The notes under the pieces: model-generated
Told to the model about the DNA's origin: nothing
Database searches by the model: none
The model's input: only the letters and a program-made list of their open reading frames with translations
Part shown: piece by piece, positions 17,280 through 25,773 of the stretch
Position numbering within the stretch: the first letter of the stretch is position 1
Layout of the letters: every line of letters starts with the position of its first letter
NCBI RefSeq assembly: GCF_003634455.1
Contig: NZ_RBLC01000002.1
Coordinates: forward strand, 124,001-188,000
Length of the DNA stretch: 64,000 bases
Origin: Flavobacterium endophyticum
GTDB taxonomy: Bacteria; Bacteroidota; Bacteroidia; Flavobacteriales; Flavobacteriaceae
Direction of reading: 5' to 3'
Translations under genes and position numbers: made by a program

Positions 17280-17486
17280 TTATTCTTCTCTGTATTCCAA
17301 AATATCGCCCGGCTGGCAATCCAGCGCCTTGCAGATGGCTTCCAGAGATTCAAAACGGATACCTTTTGCCTTGCCTGTTTTTAGAATCGACAGATTGGCG
17401 GGAGTTATTTCTAATATCTCGGCCAATTCCTTGCTTTGCATTTTCCGCTTAGCGAGCATTACATCAATGTTTATAATAATCGGCAT
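17280..17486 (-). CDS. Small XRE-family regulator (YozG-like)
   Basis: A 68-residue protein consisting of one Cro/C1-type helix-turn-helix (KELAEILEITPANLSILKTG), ending PGDILEYREE. It lies 2 bp after the DUF2975 gene, a pairing seen in many Firmicutes and Bacteroidota. The ACGATAA palindrome upstream of the operon (18035-18061) is the probable binding site, so autoregulation is expected. Confidence 0.9.
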   Translation of the reverse strand: MPIIINIDVMLAKRKMQSKELAEILEITPANLSILKTGKAKGIRFESLEAICKALDCQPGDILEYREE

Positions 17487-17488
17487 GG

Positions 17489-18007
17489 TTATATGTATAA
17501 GTCTTGTTCGGTTTGAAGATTGAGCCCCTGCTTGAATATTACCGCCATGAAATAAGCAAATACCCCAAGCACAAAATGCAATACCGACAGGCTAACGAGT
17601 ATTTCGACTTCATAAGAATAAGCAATATGCCCGATCAAAAAAGGCAACGGTACGATAAAGTTGAGCAGGTAAAAGATGCTCAGCCTTCTTACTCCCTGTT
17701 GGGTAAACAATTTCTTTCCGCGGAACGTCTTGAAAATATTGCCCAGCAGCCAGAAGAAAATGCCGTACAACGCTATAAAAGCTATCATTTCAAAAATGTA
17801 ATAAAACTCATAGGTATCACCTATCAAAAAACGCGTATCGGTAAAGGGATAGGTGATGACAAACCGCTTCCCATCTTCTATAGGCTGCAGAGAATCAGTA
17901 CGAAATAGAAAGCAGATAATACAATAGGCCGCCGTTGCCAGATACGGCAGCGCCAGCACTCTTGAAAAGTAAAACAGACAAGTAGCAATAAGACGGACTC
18001 TTTTCAT
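17489..18007 (-). CDS. DUF2975 membrane protein
   Basis: A 172-residue protein with four membrane segments and the DUF2975 ending (IFKQGLNLQTEQDLYI). It is the first gene of the operon with the XRE regulator, ABC ATPase and permease-peptidase. DUF2975 proteins regularly accompany small XRE regulators and may tether or inhibit them, in a membrane-linked switch. That role is inference from gene neighbourhood. Confidence 0.85.
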   Translation of the reverse strand: MKRVRLIATCLFYFSRVLALPYLATAAYCIICFLFRTDSLQPIEDGKRFVITYPFTDTRFLIGDTYEFYYIFEMIAFIALYGIFFWLLGNIFKTFRGKKLFTQQGVRRLSIFYLLNFIVPLPFLIGHIAYSYEVEILVSLSVLHFVLGVFAYFMAVIFKQGLNLQTEQDLYI

Positions 18008-18024
18008 TTCTTAAATATTTTATG

Positions 18025-18061
18025 CAAATATATAATTAATTATCGTTTTACGATAATTAAT
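18025..18061 (-). promoter_or_regulatory. Promoter and XRE operator of the DUF2975 operon
   Basis: The minus strand reads the -7 box TATATTTG (18025-18032), 17 bp before the ATG. Immediately upstream, ATTAATTATCGT (18035-18046) and ACGATAATTAAT (18050-18061) form a perfect 12-bp inverted repeat with a TTT spacer. The operator thus covers the region between -7 and -33 boxes. Binding by the small XRE protein is inferred. Confidence 0.75.
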
Positions 18062-18249
18062 CAATAAAAAACACATCAAACAGTATTTAATATGACATTC
18101 AGTATAAGTGAATTGTCAGTTACTGAAGGAAGGCAGAAGCGCTAGAGAGCAAAAAATCAAAAGCCCTAAACTTTTTACTATAATTCTGATATCTTCCTAT
18201 ATATTTGCTCTTCGTATAAAAGAACCTATCCTATTTCAAGATCCTTACC
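18062..18249. other. Intergenic region between divergent genes
   Basis: No supported gene or strong hairpin is seen between the XRE operator and the ATG at 18250. The 85-codon frame here is a chance overlap with the secreted-protein gene. Confidence 0.5.
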
Positions 18250-19191
18250 ATGAAACAAGTGCTACTCCTACTCTTCTTTATAGCAACAAGCTATTGCAAT
18301 GCTCAAGACCTTCTTGCCAAAAAAGGAACGATTACATTGGCGACAAACGAAAAAATAAGTTTTGAAAGGCTAGAACTTGTCGATGGGCACTTTAAGTATT
18401 TTGAACCGACAACGGGTGAAGACAAAAAAATAGCAATCAGCACAGTCAAGGTAATTGATGATGAAAACCATAAGCGCGTTTTTACCAACAGGAACATTAT
18501 CATTTCAACCGAATTTTCGCAAGGAATGGTTATAGAGAAAACAAAAGCAGATACCATTGCTAGTGCCAAGAAGCCTGCTCCAAAAAAAGAAGATGCTAAG
18601 GTCGCAGCAAATGGATATCCGAATGGAATCTATTACACCAAAGAAGATTTTATAAACAAAGTACCAAATTCTACAGCAGTAGTAATTCCTAAAGGTCTGG
18701 TTGGCTTCACAAAAGAAGAAATCGTAGATGATATTCCAGCAGAGTGTTATTTTTATTTGAAAAATGAAGACAAAAAGCTTAAGAGAGTATTTGCCGTTTG
18801 CTACAAAGGACATATCTACTTCCAGACACAAGCCATATTAGACAACAGGAACAAAACGGACAGGGCGCAAACCAATCATTTTCCAAATGGCTTTGCCAAA
18901 GTCATATCCCTTGGAGAAAATTACTATTATACAGAAGTCAGCCTTGCCAATAAATGGGCACAAGGTTTTGCGTATGGTTCTGGCGGAGCTGTAGGCGGTG
19001 CAATCGGCAGTTCCTTAGGCAATCATAAAGGTATCGTATGGGATGTAAAAAACAAAGAATTTAATATCTTCAAAAATTGCAATGACTATAATGATTTTAT
19101 AAAAGTACTTTATCCTGAAGGCGTTCAAGAATGCAAAAACCATCAGCCTGATATCGTTAAGGTGAGAGAAGCTATTGAAAAAATAAAATAA
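18250..19191 (+). CDS. Secreted protein of unknown function
   Basis: The 313-residue protein has a signal peptide ending CNA/QD (residues 17-18). The first part (KKGTITLATNEKISFERLEL, then STVKVIDDENHKRVF) resembles a short beta-rich repeat seen in Flavobacterium envelope proteins. A Gly-rich hydrophobic stretch (GFAYGSGGAVGGAIGSSLG) lies near residue 240. No catalytic motif is recognised. It stands alone, divergent from the DUF2975 operon. Confidence 0.7.
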   Translation: MKQVLLLLFFIATSYCNAQDLLAKKGTITLATNEKISFERLELVDGHFKYFEPTTGEDKKIAISTVKVIDDENHKRVFTNRNIIISTEFSQGMVIEKTKADTIASAKKPAPKKEDAKVAANGYPNGIYYTKEDFINKVPNSTAVVIPKGLVGFTKEEIVDDIPAECYFYLKNEDKKLKRVFAVCYKGHIYFQTQAILDNRNKTDRAQTNHFPNGFAKVISLGENYYYTEVSLANKWAQGFAYGSGGAVGGAIGSSLGNHKGIVWDVKNKEFNIFKNCNDYNDFIKVLYPEGVQECKNHQPDIVKVREAIEKIK

Positions 19192-19279
19192 CTGGATTTT
19201 ATTCCCTTTGCCTCTTTTTTTCAATGCCCTCGTTCATATCAATAACGCCTCTATAAACCGCCTATAGTCAAAAATCCTA

Positions 19280-20089
19280 ATGCAAATACCACCATCACCC
19301 TTTCTGCAGCATATCGTAAGGCATTATCTGATTCTTTCAAATGAGGCAGTTACAGCCACCGATTTTAGGATTTTTTCGGATGGAAGTCCCGGAATCGTGT
19401 TTCATCGGAAAGCTCCTTTTAAAGAGAAAAACGAGACAGAAGACAACTTTAGCTTACAGCCCGACTGCTTTGTATATGGACAGATCACGCGATTCAATAC
19501 CCTCTCGGCTACAGGAGAAATCGATATGCTTGTGGTAGTACTGCAGCCCACGGCACTATTCAAGCTATTTACAATACCCGCTTTTGAAATAAATGACAAG
19601 ACATTGCCTTTTACAGAATTGGCAGGTCATTCCGGCCGCCTTCTTATAGAAAAGATCCAAAGCCTTTCTGAAAATGCATCGGCCATAGCCGCAATTGAAA
19701 ACTTCTTGCTGGGCCAGCTCCTTAAAAACTCCTATAATGACAGCCTGGTATCCATGGCCGTACAGCAGATTCACATACACAAAGGAAAGAACAGCCTGGC
19801 AGAAATGCTAAAAGGAATTCCGGCTACCGAAAGGCAGCTCGAACGAAAATTCAACGAACACATCGGCTTGAGTCCTAAAAAATTTGCAGACATCGTCAGG
19901 TTCCAGCACTCCCTGAAAAGCCTGAAGCAGATTTCTCCAGAAGCAAACCTTACAGAAGTAAGCTATGCCTGCGGTTATTACGACCAGCCGCACTTGAATA
20001 ATAGCTTTAAAAAATTCACGGGCCTCACTCCTGTCCAATACCAAGCAAACAACAACCTGCTGGCTGTCAATTTTTTGTTGCTGGCCTAA
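19280..20089 (+). CDS. AraC family transcriptional regulator
   Basis: A 269-residue regulator. The N-terminal half (PSPFLQHIVRHYLIL and following) is a cupin-like sensor of the DUF6597 type. The C-terminal half has the two AraC helix-turn-helix motifs, with ATERQLERKFNEHIGLSPKKF and SYACGYYDQPHLNNSFKKFT. It precedes the nitrilase gene by 79 bp and may regulate it. Confidence 0.9.
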   Translation: MQIPPSPFLQHIVRHYLILSNEAVTATDFRIFSDGSPGIVFHRKAPFKEKNETEDNFSLQPDCFVYGQITRFNTLSATGEIDMLVVVLQPTALFKLFTIPAFEINDKTLPFTELAGHSGRLLIEKIQSLSENASAIAAIENFLLGQLLKNSYNDSLVSMAVQQIHIHKGKNSLAEMLKGIPATERQLERKFNEHIGLSPKKFADIVRFQHSLKSLKQISPEANLTEVSYACGYYDQPHLNNSFKKFTGLTPVQYQANNNLLAVNFLLLA

Positions 20090-20168
20090 GCGATTTTGTC
20101 GGTTTTCTCCAATTTTTGAGCTTGCTTTCTTTTCATCTTCGCAGTACTAATCCATTACGATACATACG

Positions 20169-21119
20169 ATGAGAAATTTGAAAATCGCTACCGCCCAATT
20201 TGAAAACAAAAGTGGCGATAAGGTCTATAATCTGAAAGTAATCGAAAAGCTCTCACAAGAAGCCGCAGCAGCAGGAGCCGATGTCATTAATTTTCACGAA
20301 TGCGCTATTACAGGATATACTTTTGCCAGAAACCTCAACAAAGAACAACTGACAGAACTGGCAGAATATATTCCCGACGGGCCGAGCATAAAAGCATTGA
20401 TAGCTATTGCCGCAAAACACCAAATAACCATTTTAGCAGGCTTATTTGAAAAAGACTCCGAAGGAAATCTTTATAAAGCCCATGTGTGCGTAGACCAGAC
20501 AGGAGTATTAGCAAAGCACAGAAAACTCCACCCGTTTATCAATCCGCATATCTTGCCCGGTACCAACTATACTGTTTTTGACCTCCATGGATGGAAATGT
20601 GGCATCCTGATATGCTATGACAACAATATCATAGAGAATGTCCGTGCAACCACCTTGCTTGGCGCCCAAATCATCTTTATGCCGCATGTTACCATGTGCA
20701 CGCCATCCACAAGGCCGGGTGCCGGATTTGTCGATCCCAAGCTGTGGGCTGATAAAGATAGAAATGCAATAGAATTACGCCAAGAATTCGATGGACCAAA
20801 GGGCAGGCAATGGCTCATGAAATGGCTGCCCGCCAGAGCTTATGACAATGCTGTGTATGTCGTTTTCTCTAACCCGATAGGCATGGACGACGATCAGCTA
20901 AAAAATGGATGTTCGATGCTCATTGACCCTTATGGCGATATTATTGCTGAATGCAGGGAGCTTGCAGATGCCATTGCGGTAGCCGAGATAGACGCCATAA
21001 AACTCACTAGTGCCGGAGGAAGTCGATACATGGCGGCAAGAAAGCCGGAACTATACGGCGAAATCATAAGCAAATCCCATGAAAGTATCCAAAAAGTAAT
21101 CTGGCTGGAATCTGAATAA
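20169..21119 (+). CDS. Nitrilase-superfamily carbon-nitrogen hydrolase
   Basis: A 316-residue cytosolic amidase-like enzyme with the complete catalytic triad: Glu44 (FHECAITGY), Lys119 (AKHRKLHPF) and Cys149 (CGILICYDNN). The family hydrolyses amides or nitriles, often N-carbamoyl compounds or deaminated glutathione. The insertion around GAGFVDPKLW is compatible with the N-carbamoyl/aliphatic amidase branches. Substrate is unknown. It lies between an AraC regulator and a DNA glycosylase in the same direction. Confidence 0.9.
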   Translation: MRNLKIATAQFENKSGDKVYNLKVIEKLSQEAAAAGADVINFHECAITGYTFARNLNKEQLTELAEYIPDGPSIKALIAIAAKHQITILAGLFEKDSEGNLYKAHVCVDQTGVLAKHRKLHPFINPHILPGTNYTVFDLHGWKCGILICYDNNIIENVRATTLLGAQIIFMPHVTMCTPSTRPGAGFVDPKLWADKDRNAIELRQEFDGPKGRQWLMKWLPARAYDNAVYVVFSNPIGMDDDQLKNGCSMLIDPYGDIIAECRELADAIAVAEIDAIKLTSAGGSRYMAARKPELYGEIISKSHESIQKVIWLESE

Positions 21120-21123
21120 ATAA

Positions 21124-21131
21124 TATCTTTG
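21124..21131 (+). promoter_or_regulatory. -7 box for the DNA glycosylase gene
   Basis: TATCTTTG matches TAnnTTTG, right after the nitrilase stop and 27 bp before the ATG at 21159, so the glycosylase may be transcribed on its own. Confidence 0.5.
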
Positions 21132-21158
21132 TTATCCTAATGCTTCAACCATATTTCT

Positions 21159-21764
21159 ATGCAGCACCATTATCTACTCCACTTATCAAGCGACCCTGTA
21201 TTTAAAGAAGTACTGCAAGACGCGGTGCCGCGGGAACTGAAAAAGAACACCAACCTGACACTGTTCCTCTATACTTCTATCATCAACCAGCAGCTATCTG
21301 CTAAGGTTGGCGATGTCATCTTTAACCGCTTTCTGGCGCTATACGATGGAAACGAGCCTACTTCACAGCAAGTACTCGATACTCCTTTTGAAACCCTAAA
21401 GGCCATCGGCCTCTCAAAATCCAAAACAGACTATATAAAGAATGTAGCTCAGTTTGATGTCGACCATGGCCTGCAGTATGAAAAGCTCCACGAGATGACC
21501 GACGACGAAGTAAGCCGTCTGGTTACTTCCATCAAGGGTATCGGAATATGGTCGGCCCAGAACCTGCTTATGTTTGGGCTGGGACGAGAAGATGTCTTTT
21601 CTGCCGACGACCTCATCATCCAAAATACGATGGCTGCCCTATTTGGACTGGACAAAAGCGACAAGAAAAAATTTAAGGAAGATATGCATAAGCTATCGGC
21701 CCAATGGAGCCCGTACCGCACCTATGCCTGCCTGCACCTGTGGCAATGGAATTCTAAAAAATAA
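21159..21764 (+). CDS. DNA-3-methyladenine glycosylase (HhH-GPD, AlkA-like)
   Basis: A 201-residue base-excision enzyme. It has the HhH-GPD fold: INQQLSAKVGDVIFNRF, then the hairpin-helix-hairpin IKGIGIWSAQNLLMFGLG, then the catalytic Asp region VFSADDLIIQN. No Fe-S cysteine loop is present, which separates it from Nth/MutY. It would remove alkylated purines from DNA. The length fits small bacterial AlkA-type enzymes without the N-terminal AlkA domain. Confidence 0.9.
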   Translation: MQHHYLLHLSSDPVFKEVLQDAVPRELKKNTNLTLFLYTSIINQQLSAKVGDVIFNRFLALYDGNEPTSQQVLDTPFETLKAIGLSKSKTDYIKNVAQFDVDHGLQYEKLHEMTDDEVSRLVTSIKGIGIWSAQNLLMFGLGREDVFSADDLIIQNTMAALFGLDKSDKKKFKEDMHKLSAQWSPYRTYACLHLWQWNSKK

Positions 21765-21782
21765 CAGCCTTTTTATTGCCCT

Positions 21783-21809
21783 AAAAAAAGGTCCCATTTT
21801 CATGGGACC
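21783..21809 (-). terminator. Minus-strand intrinsic terminator
   Basis: GGTCCCA (21790-21796) pairs with TGGGACC (21803-21809). The A7 run at 21783-21789 gives a T7 tract on the minus strand, so it terminates leftward transcription, from the SRPBCC gene or from a shorter minus transcript. Confidence 0.75.
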
Positions 21810-22024
21810 CCATTGCTTGCATAATTTAAGTAACTAATTCAAATCCAGTATAATTGAAAACAATTATAAGTTCAAGCAATATGCTGATATCTAATTACTT
21901 AATAATAATCGTTTACAAATATAGAAATTAGAAATAAATCAGTAGTATAAAAGACAGCCACTTTGACGAGTTTTGTATACAAATCGTCGAAAAATAGCCT
22001 AATAACCTGATATAGTCCCCCTTT
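21810..22024. other. Intergenic region with a minus -7 box and a palindrome
   Basis: No gene is seen. The minus strand carries TATATTTG (21916-21923), a TAnnTTTG match pointing at the terminator at 21783. TTTGTATACAAA (21972-21983) is a perfect 12-bp palindrome flanked by GACGA/TCGTC arms. Confidence 0.45.
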
Positions 22025-22465
22025 TTATTTCTTTTCAGACAGTTCCTTGATCTTGCCCAAGGCGATCGGCCATGTGGTATTGAAAAAATCTTCATACTCT
22101 TCGGTCACGTCCATATCCACCATAAGCTGGGTCTTGCCATTGGCTTCTTTCAAGGTATAATTTTCTAGCGAGCCGGCCCATTCGCCGCTTTTCTCGTTTT
22201 CGGTGTGCTCGATGCCACCCATTACCACGCCTAAATGTTCGATAGACATGTATTCGTTCGGAATGTTCTTCGCTATCCTTGCCACCATTCCCTCATTATC
22301 AGCATTCAAGAAAAGTACCTTGCTGCCTTCTTTCCAGTCGGTTTCAGCTCTAGATCCCTCGCCAAAAGGCGCTGTCCATAACGGATACGTTTCTTTTCCC
22401 CACAGGACGTCCCACACTTTTTCGCGCGGCGCATCCAGCTCTATTGTAAATTCTTGTTTTTTCAT
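22025..22465 (-). CDS. SRPBCC (AHSA1-like) domain protein
   Basis: The 146-residue protein begins MKKQEFTIELDAPREKVWDV, the first strand of the START/AHSA1 fold, and contains the Trp-rich stretch LWTAPFGEGSRAETDWKEGS and the closing helix NTTWPIALGKIKEL. The family binds hydrophobic ligands in a cavity or acts as Hsp90 activator-like domain. No partner gene is adjacent. Ligand is unknown. Confidence 0.88.
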   Translation of the reverse strand: MKKQEFTIELDAPREKVWDVLWGKETYPLWTAPFGEGSRAETDWKEGSKVLFLNADNEGMVARIAKNIPNEYMSIEHLGVVMGGIEHTENEKSGEWAGSLENYTLKEANGKTQLMVDMDVTEEYEDFFNTTWPIALGKIKELSEKK

Positions 22466-22604
22466 GATTTTTTATTTAGCAATTAGTGCGGCGCGATTCT
22501 CGACCCGCTTAATACAAAGTTGGCTCCTTTTTAGCAATAGTAGCAGGGTAAAATGTGACATTATGGAGGGTCATTTCGGCAAAATCGCTTCGAATCTCGT
22601 TGGG

Positions 22605-22692
22605 GTTTTGTTCGGGTTTCGTTCGGGTTTTGTTCGGGTTTTGTTCGGGTTTTGTTCGGGAATTTTTTTCAAAAAAGGACCTTTTTCCGAAC
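22605..22692. repeat. Five 11-bp tandem repeats plus inverted arm
   Basis: The unit GTTTTGTTCGG occurs five times in a row (22605-22659), with one base variant in the second unit. The last unit end GTTCGG (22654-22659) is complementary to CCGAAC (22687-22692), with an AT-rich loop that itself holds a T7/A6 hairpin. The block lies between divergent genes, in the upstream region of the gene at 22859. Confidence 0.85.
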
Positions 22693-22858
22693 CTTCTCAG
22701 AATGAGACTGCAACATAACCCCTACAAAGCTTTTTTCTTCTTGGTCCTGATTTTTTTTAAAAGCCCATGCAACCATTTTCAAACGGCATTCGTCTATGCT
22801 AATAGAAGTCGGTTTTTAGCCGGCAGCCATAACACTAACAAACATTAAAACTAAAAAA

Positions 22859-23446
22859 ATGAAACGTATTTTATTATTCGCATTGCTACTACCAGCACTA
22901 AATTTTGCACAAGAGAAACAAGAAGCTAACGAGGAAACTGCAATAGTAGGTCCAAAACTGACGCTTTCTGCCAATTTCAACTATTCTGACCCGATGCAAT
23001 ACGGCTTGAGCCTTGAGTATAAAAAGAAGCACAAAGAGGGCGAAAGAAATTCATCACACTTGCTGAACATTTCTGCCGCAAGCTTAAATTATGACAACGA
23101 TGTTGTTGATATCGACGGAAACGGCTTCGTGATCGAATTGGGAAGCAGGACGTATGTTGAAAAAGGAAAATGGGATGGGTTTTATGCAGAGAACTTTATT
23201 TCCTACGGTAATGTAAAATTCGATGAGGATGTTGCCGGACTTGGAAATTTTGACGGGACGTATTCCTATTGGAGCATCATCAATCCAAACGTCGGCTACA
23301 AATTCATGATCGGCAAAAACTTCAGCATCGATCCTTCTATCGGGGCTAACTGGAAATGGGAAGTAAAAGGAAAAGGCGATGTTGACAATAAAAACATAGA
23401 CAACTTTGTCTTTAGAGCAGGAATCAAGATCGGATACAGCTTCTAA
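22859..23446 (+). CDS. Outer-membrane beta-barrel-like protein
   Basis: The 195-residue protein has a signal peptide (cleavage near LNFAQ, residues 14-18). Alternating strands follow, ending in RAGIKIGYSF with the C-terminal Phe typical of outer-membrane barrels. Size suggests an eight-stranded porin-like or OmpW/OmpX-like barrel. It is alone, with its own terminator 25 bp downstream. Function is unknown. Confidence 0.7.
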   Translation: MKRILLFALLLPALNFAQEKQEANEETAIVGPKLTLSANFNYSDPMQYGLSLEYKKKHKEGERNSSHLLNISAASLNYDNDVVDIDGNGFVIELGSRTYVEKGKWDGFYAENFISYGNVKFDEDVAGLGNFDGTYSYWSIINPNVGYKFMIGKNFSIDPSIGANWKWEVKGKGDVDNKNIDNFVFRAGIKIGYSF

Positions 23447-23470
23447 AAGCGGTTTCCTGAGGCAAGGCTG

Positions 23471-23497
23471 AAAATACAGAAGATTTTCTGTATTTTT
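23471..23497 (+). terminator. Intrinsic terminator
   Basis: A perfect 11-bp stem AAAATACAGAA/TTCTGTATTTT surrounds the loop GATT, followed by T. Confidence 0.85.
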
Positions 23498-23557
23498 GGC
23501 GGCTGCCGATTCCCAATCCAGGCCCTAAACAAACGGTAATAGCAAATACTATCCTAC

Positions 23558-23980
23558 ATGAAAAAAACTACATTCCTTCTTTTTATACTTTGTCTTGTAA
23601 CCTTGACCAGCTGCAGAATAACAAAAACAATCACCATGATCAATGCAAAAGCCATGGCGACTGAGACTGAAACAGAATTTATCAAGAACAAGATCAGCTC
23701 TATTTCTTTCCTGGAATTGTCTGAAGATCAAGAAGTGGCCGCCATAAGCATCTGGAAAGAAGAAAAAACACAGCTAGGAAGAATCAATTTGGGAAAAAAC
23801 TCAGAAATCGCACCGATTATCTTTAAGTCGGAAAATAATTTCAGGAGCATCTTGACGCCGGAGCAATTAAAAACCTACAAAGGATTCCGCGACGATTCTA
23901 CAATACTGAAATACTTCATGAGCGACCGCTCTATGAAAGAAATCAAGAGAATTTACGAAATAGACGAGGAAATATTATAA
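23558..23980 (+). CDS. Small lipoprotein of unknown function
   Basis: A 140-residue protein with a lipoprotein signal (TLTSC, Cys19). The mature part is helical and charged and contains ILTPEQLKTYKGF, a motif common in Spy/CpxP-like or unknown periplasmic helical proteins (LTxEQxxxY). It converges on the LytTR gene with a 5-bp gap. A role in envelope stress is possible but unproven. Confidence 0.7.
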   Translation: MKKTTFLLFILCLVTLTSCRITKTITMINAKAMATETETEFIKNKISSISFLELSEDQEVAAISIWKEEKTQLGRINLGKNSEIAPIIFKSENNFRSILTPEQLKTYKGFRDDSTILKYFMSDRSMKEIKRIYEIDEEIL

Positions 23981-23985
23981 AACGG

Positions 23986-24678
23986 CTATCGCGCAAGCAA
24001 TCGTTCCAGCTCTCTCCTGTAGGTAATGCCTACGGGAATTCTCTGGCTGCTGACTACGAGCGTATCGCGCTCATTCGCTTCAATCTTGTCGATTGCCACG
24101 ATATACGACTTATGCACGCGCAGGAACTGCTCTGCCGGCAGGCTGGCTTCCAATTCATTGGTCGTCATTGAGGCTAGATAAGTCCTACCCGTGGTAAAAA
24201 TCTTGACATAATTGCCGTAGCTTTGGGCAAAAAGGATTTTCCTTACATCGAGGTCGATTACCGCTCCATCGGCTTTTATGCTGATAAAAAGGTTAGAGGC
24301 AATCACTTTTCGATCTGCCTGGGTAGCTAAAAATCGCTCTATAGACTTTAGGAAACGCGGGAAATAGATCGGCTTGAGCAGGTAATCAATTACGCCATAA
24401 TCATAACTTTCGAGCGCAAATTCAGAATAGGCTGTCGTAAGGATGGTCTTGGGCTGCGACGGAAGGATCTTTAAGAGTTCCAGCCCTGTGATTTCGGGCA
24501 TATCAATATCAAGGAACATGAGGTCTACTGGATTTTCACGCAGATAATTCATTACCTCTATCCCATTATAGCATTGGTGCACGAGTTCCAGCTCCGGATT
24601 CTGTCGGATATAGTTGATAAGCACGTAATGTGCTGCCGGCTCGTCGTCTACGATGATGCATTTTTTAGGGTCTTTCAT
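23986..24678 (-). CDS. LytTR-family response regulator
   Basis: The 230-residue protein has a receiver domain with Asp10/Asp11 and phosphoacceptor Asp57 (LMFLDIDMP). A C-terminal LytTR DNA-binding domain (about 130-230) follows, with ILFAQSYGNYVKIFT and the end ITYRRELERLLAR. Its start overlaps the stop of the sensor kinase gene by 4 bp. LytTR proteins bind short direct repeats two helical turns apart; a matching pair stands before the divergent efflux operon. Confidence 0.95.
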   Translation of the reverse strand: MKDPKKCIIVDDEPAAHYVLINYIRQNPELELVHQCYNGIEVMNYLRENPVDLMFLDIDMPEITGLELLKILPSQPKTILTTAYSEFALESYDYGVIDYLLKPIYFPRFLKSIERFLATQADRKVIASNLFISIKADGAVIDLDVRKILFAQSYGNYVKIFTTGRTYLASMTTNELEASLPAEQFLRVHKSYIVAIDKIEANERDTLVVSSQRIPVGITYRRELERLLAR

Positions 24679-25718
24679 GATTCGCCTACCTTTTTTAGCG
24701 GCAATGCCAAGTTAACAGTATAGACCGTATCGGTATTCTTGATGTCTAGCGTATAGTCGCTGCCATAGATGATTTTCAAACGCTCTGTTGTATTCTGGAT
24801 GCCTATCCTTGTAGAAACAACGTTGATTTTCTTCTCGGGTATGGAATTGACAATCTGTAAGTGTAGCTTTCCTTTTTCTACCGTAATCGAAATGTGCACG
24901 TAGCAATTTTCGATAGCGCAGGTGCCATGCTTGAAGGCATTTTCTACAAAAGCGATGAGCAGCATCGGAGAAATCTTATACGCATTCTCATTATCGATCT
25001 TGCTGTCATAGGTAATCTCGCAGCGGTAGCCTACGCGCTCTTTTTCTAATTGGATATAGCTGTTGATAAACGAAAGTTCTTCTTCTAGGGATACGCACTG
25101 CTTTGCATTGCTCTCGAGCTGGTAGCGCATCAGCTGCGATACTTTCATAATCAGGTCAGGGGTTCTTTCAGGAAACTCAAGGCTGATTCCGTAAAGCGTA
25201 TTAAAAGTATTGAACAAGAAATGAGGATTCAGCTGGCTCTTGAGCGAATTGAGCTGCATCTGGTTGAGCAGCAAGGCTTCTTCTCGCTTTCTTTTCTCTT
25301 CTCTATAAAACTTAAGGAACATAACCGGTCCGAGAATGCAGATCAGCGTACCGATTACCGTAGCCAGCTGGTACTGGTAGCTTTTTTGATGCGAAAACTC
25401 ATACAGCGAAGAAGCTTTGGTAATCCAGACCGACGATATTTCATAAACAACAACTGAAAAAAGCAACGCCAAAAGTATCGTAAGCACCAGATATAAAAAT
25501 CCTTTGTGCTGCTTGACCAATATGGGCAATAGGAAGAAACGATTGGTCTGCGCATGCAGATAAAGCATCAGGTAATAGCCAATTCCCGACCAGACAGCAA
25601 TCGCCGAATTAAACAAAATCCAATCGTTCTTTAAAGAAAACAAAGAGAACGAAAACAGCAATATTGCAACCTCTTGCCACCATTTATTGTCTAGTACATT
25701 ATCGACTTTCCATTTCAT
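24675..25718 (-). CDS. LytS/YehU-type sensor histidine kinase
   Basis: The ATG giving MKWKVDNVLD was preferred over an upstream TTG; the product is 347 residues. Four hydrophobic segments occupy about residues 15-135. The His_kinase domain begins at LKSQLNPHFLFNTFNTLYGI with phosphoacceptor His166. A C-terminal HATPase has FVENAFKHG and the TERL(K) box. It pairs with the LytTR regulator and lies divergent from the TolC-RND-MFP operon, which it probably controls. The input signal is not evident. Confidence 0.95.
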   Translation of the reverse strand: MKWKVDNVLDNKWWQEVAILLFSFSLFSLKNDWILFNSAIAVWSGIGYYLMLYLHAQTNRFFLLPILVKQHKGFLYLVLTILLALLFSVVVYEISSVWITKASSLYEFSHQKSYQYQLATVIGTLICILGPVMFLKFYREEKRKREEALLLNQMQLNSLKSQLNPHFLFNTFNTLYGISLEFPERTPDLIMKVSQLMRYQLESNAKQCVSLEEELSFINSYIQLEKERVGYRCEITYDSKIDNENAYKISPMLLIAFVENAFKHGTCAIENCYVHISITVEKGKLHLQIVNSIPEKKINVVSTRIGIQNTTERLKIIYGSDYTLDIKNTDTVYTVNLALPLKKVGES

Positions 25719-25773
25719 TTTTTGCAATTAAGGATACAAATTAACGATTTATTATTAATTTTTTGCTGATTTT

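Noticed and set aside
18108..18365. 85-codon frame before the secreted protein gene
   Set aside because: It overlaps the signal peptide of that gene in another frame and has no domain or promoter.
22203..22848. Two plus-strand frames (171 and 97 codons) across the 11-bp repeat
   Set aside because: The first is antisense to the SRPBCC gene. In both, the GFCSGF-type stretch is only a translation of the tandem DNA repeat.
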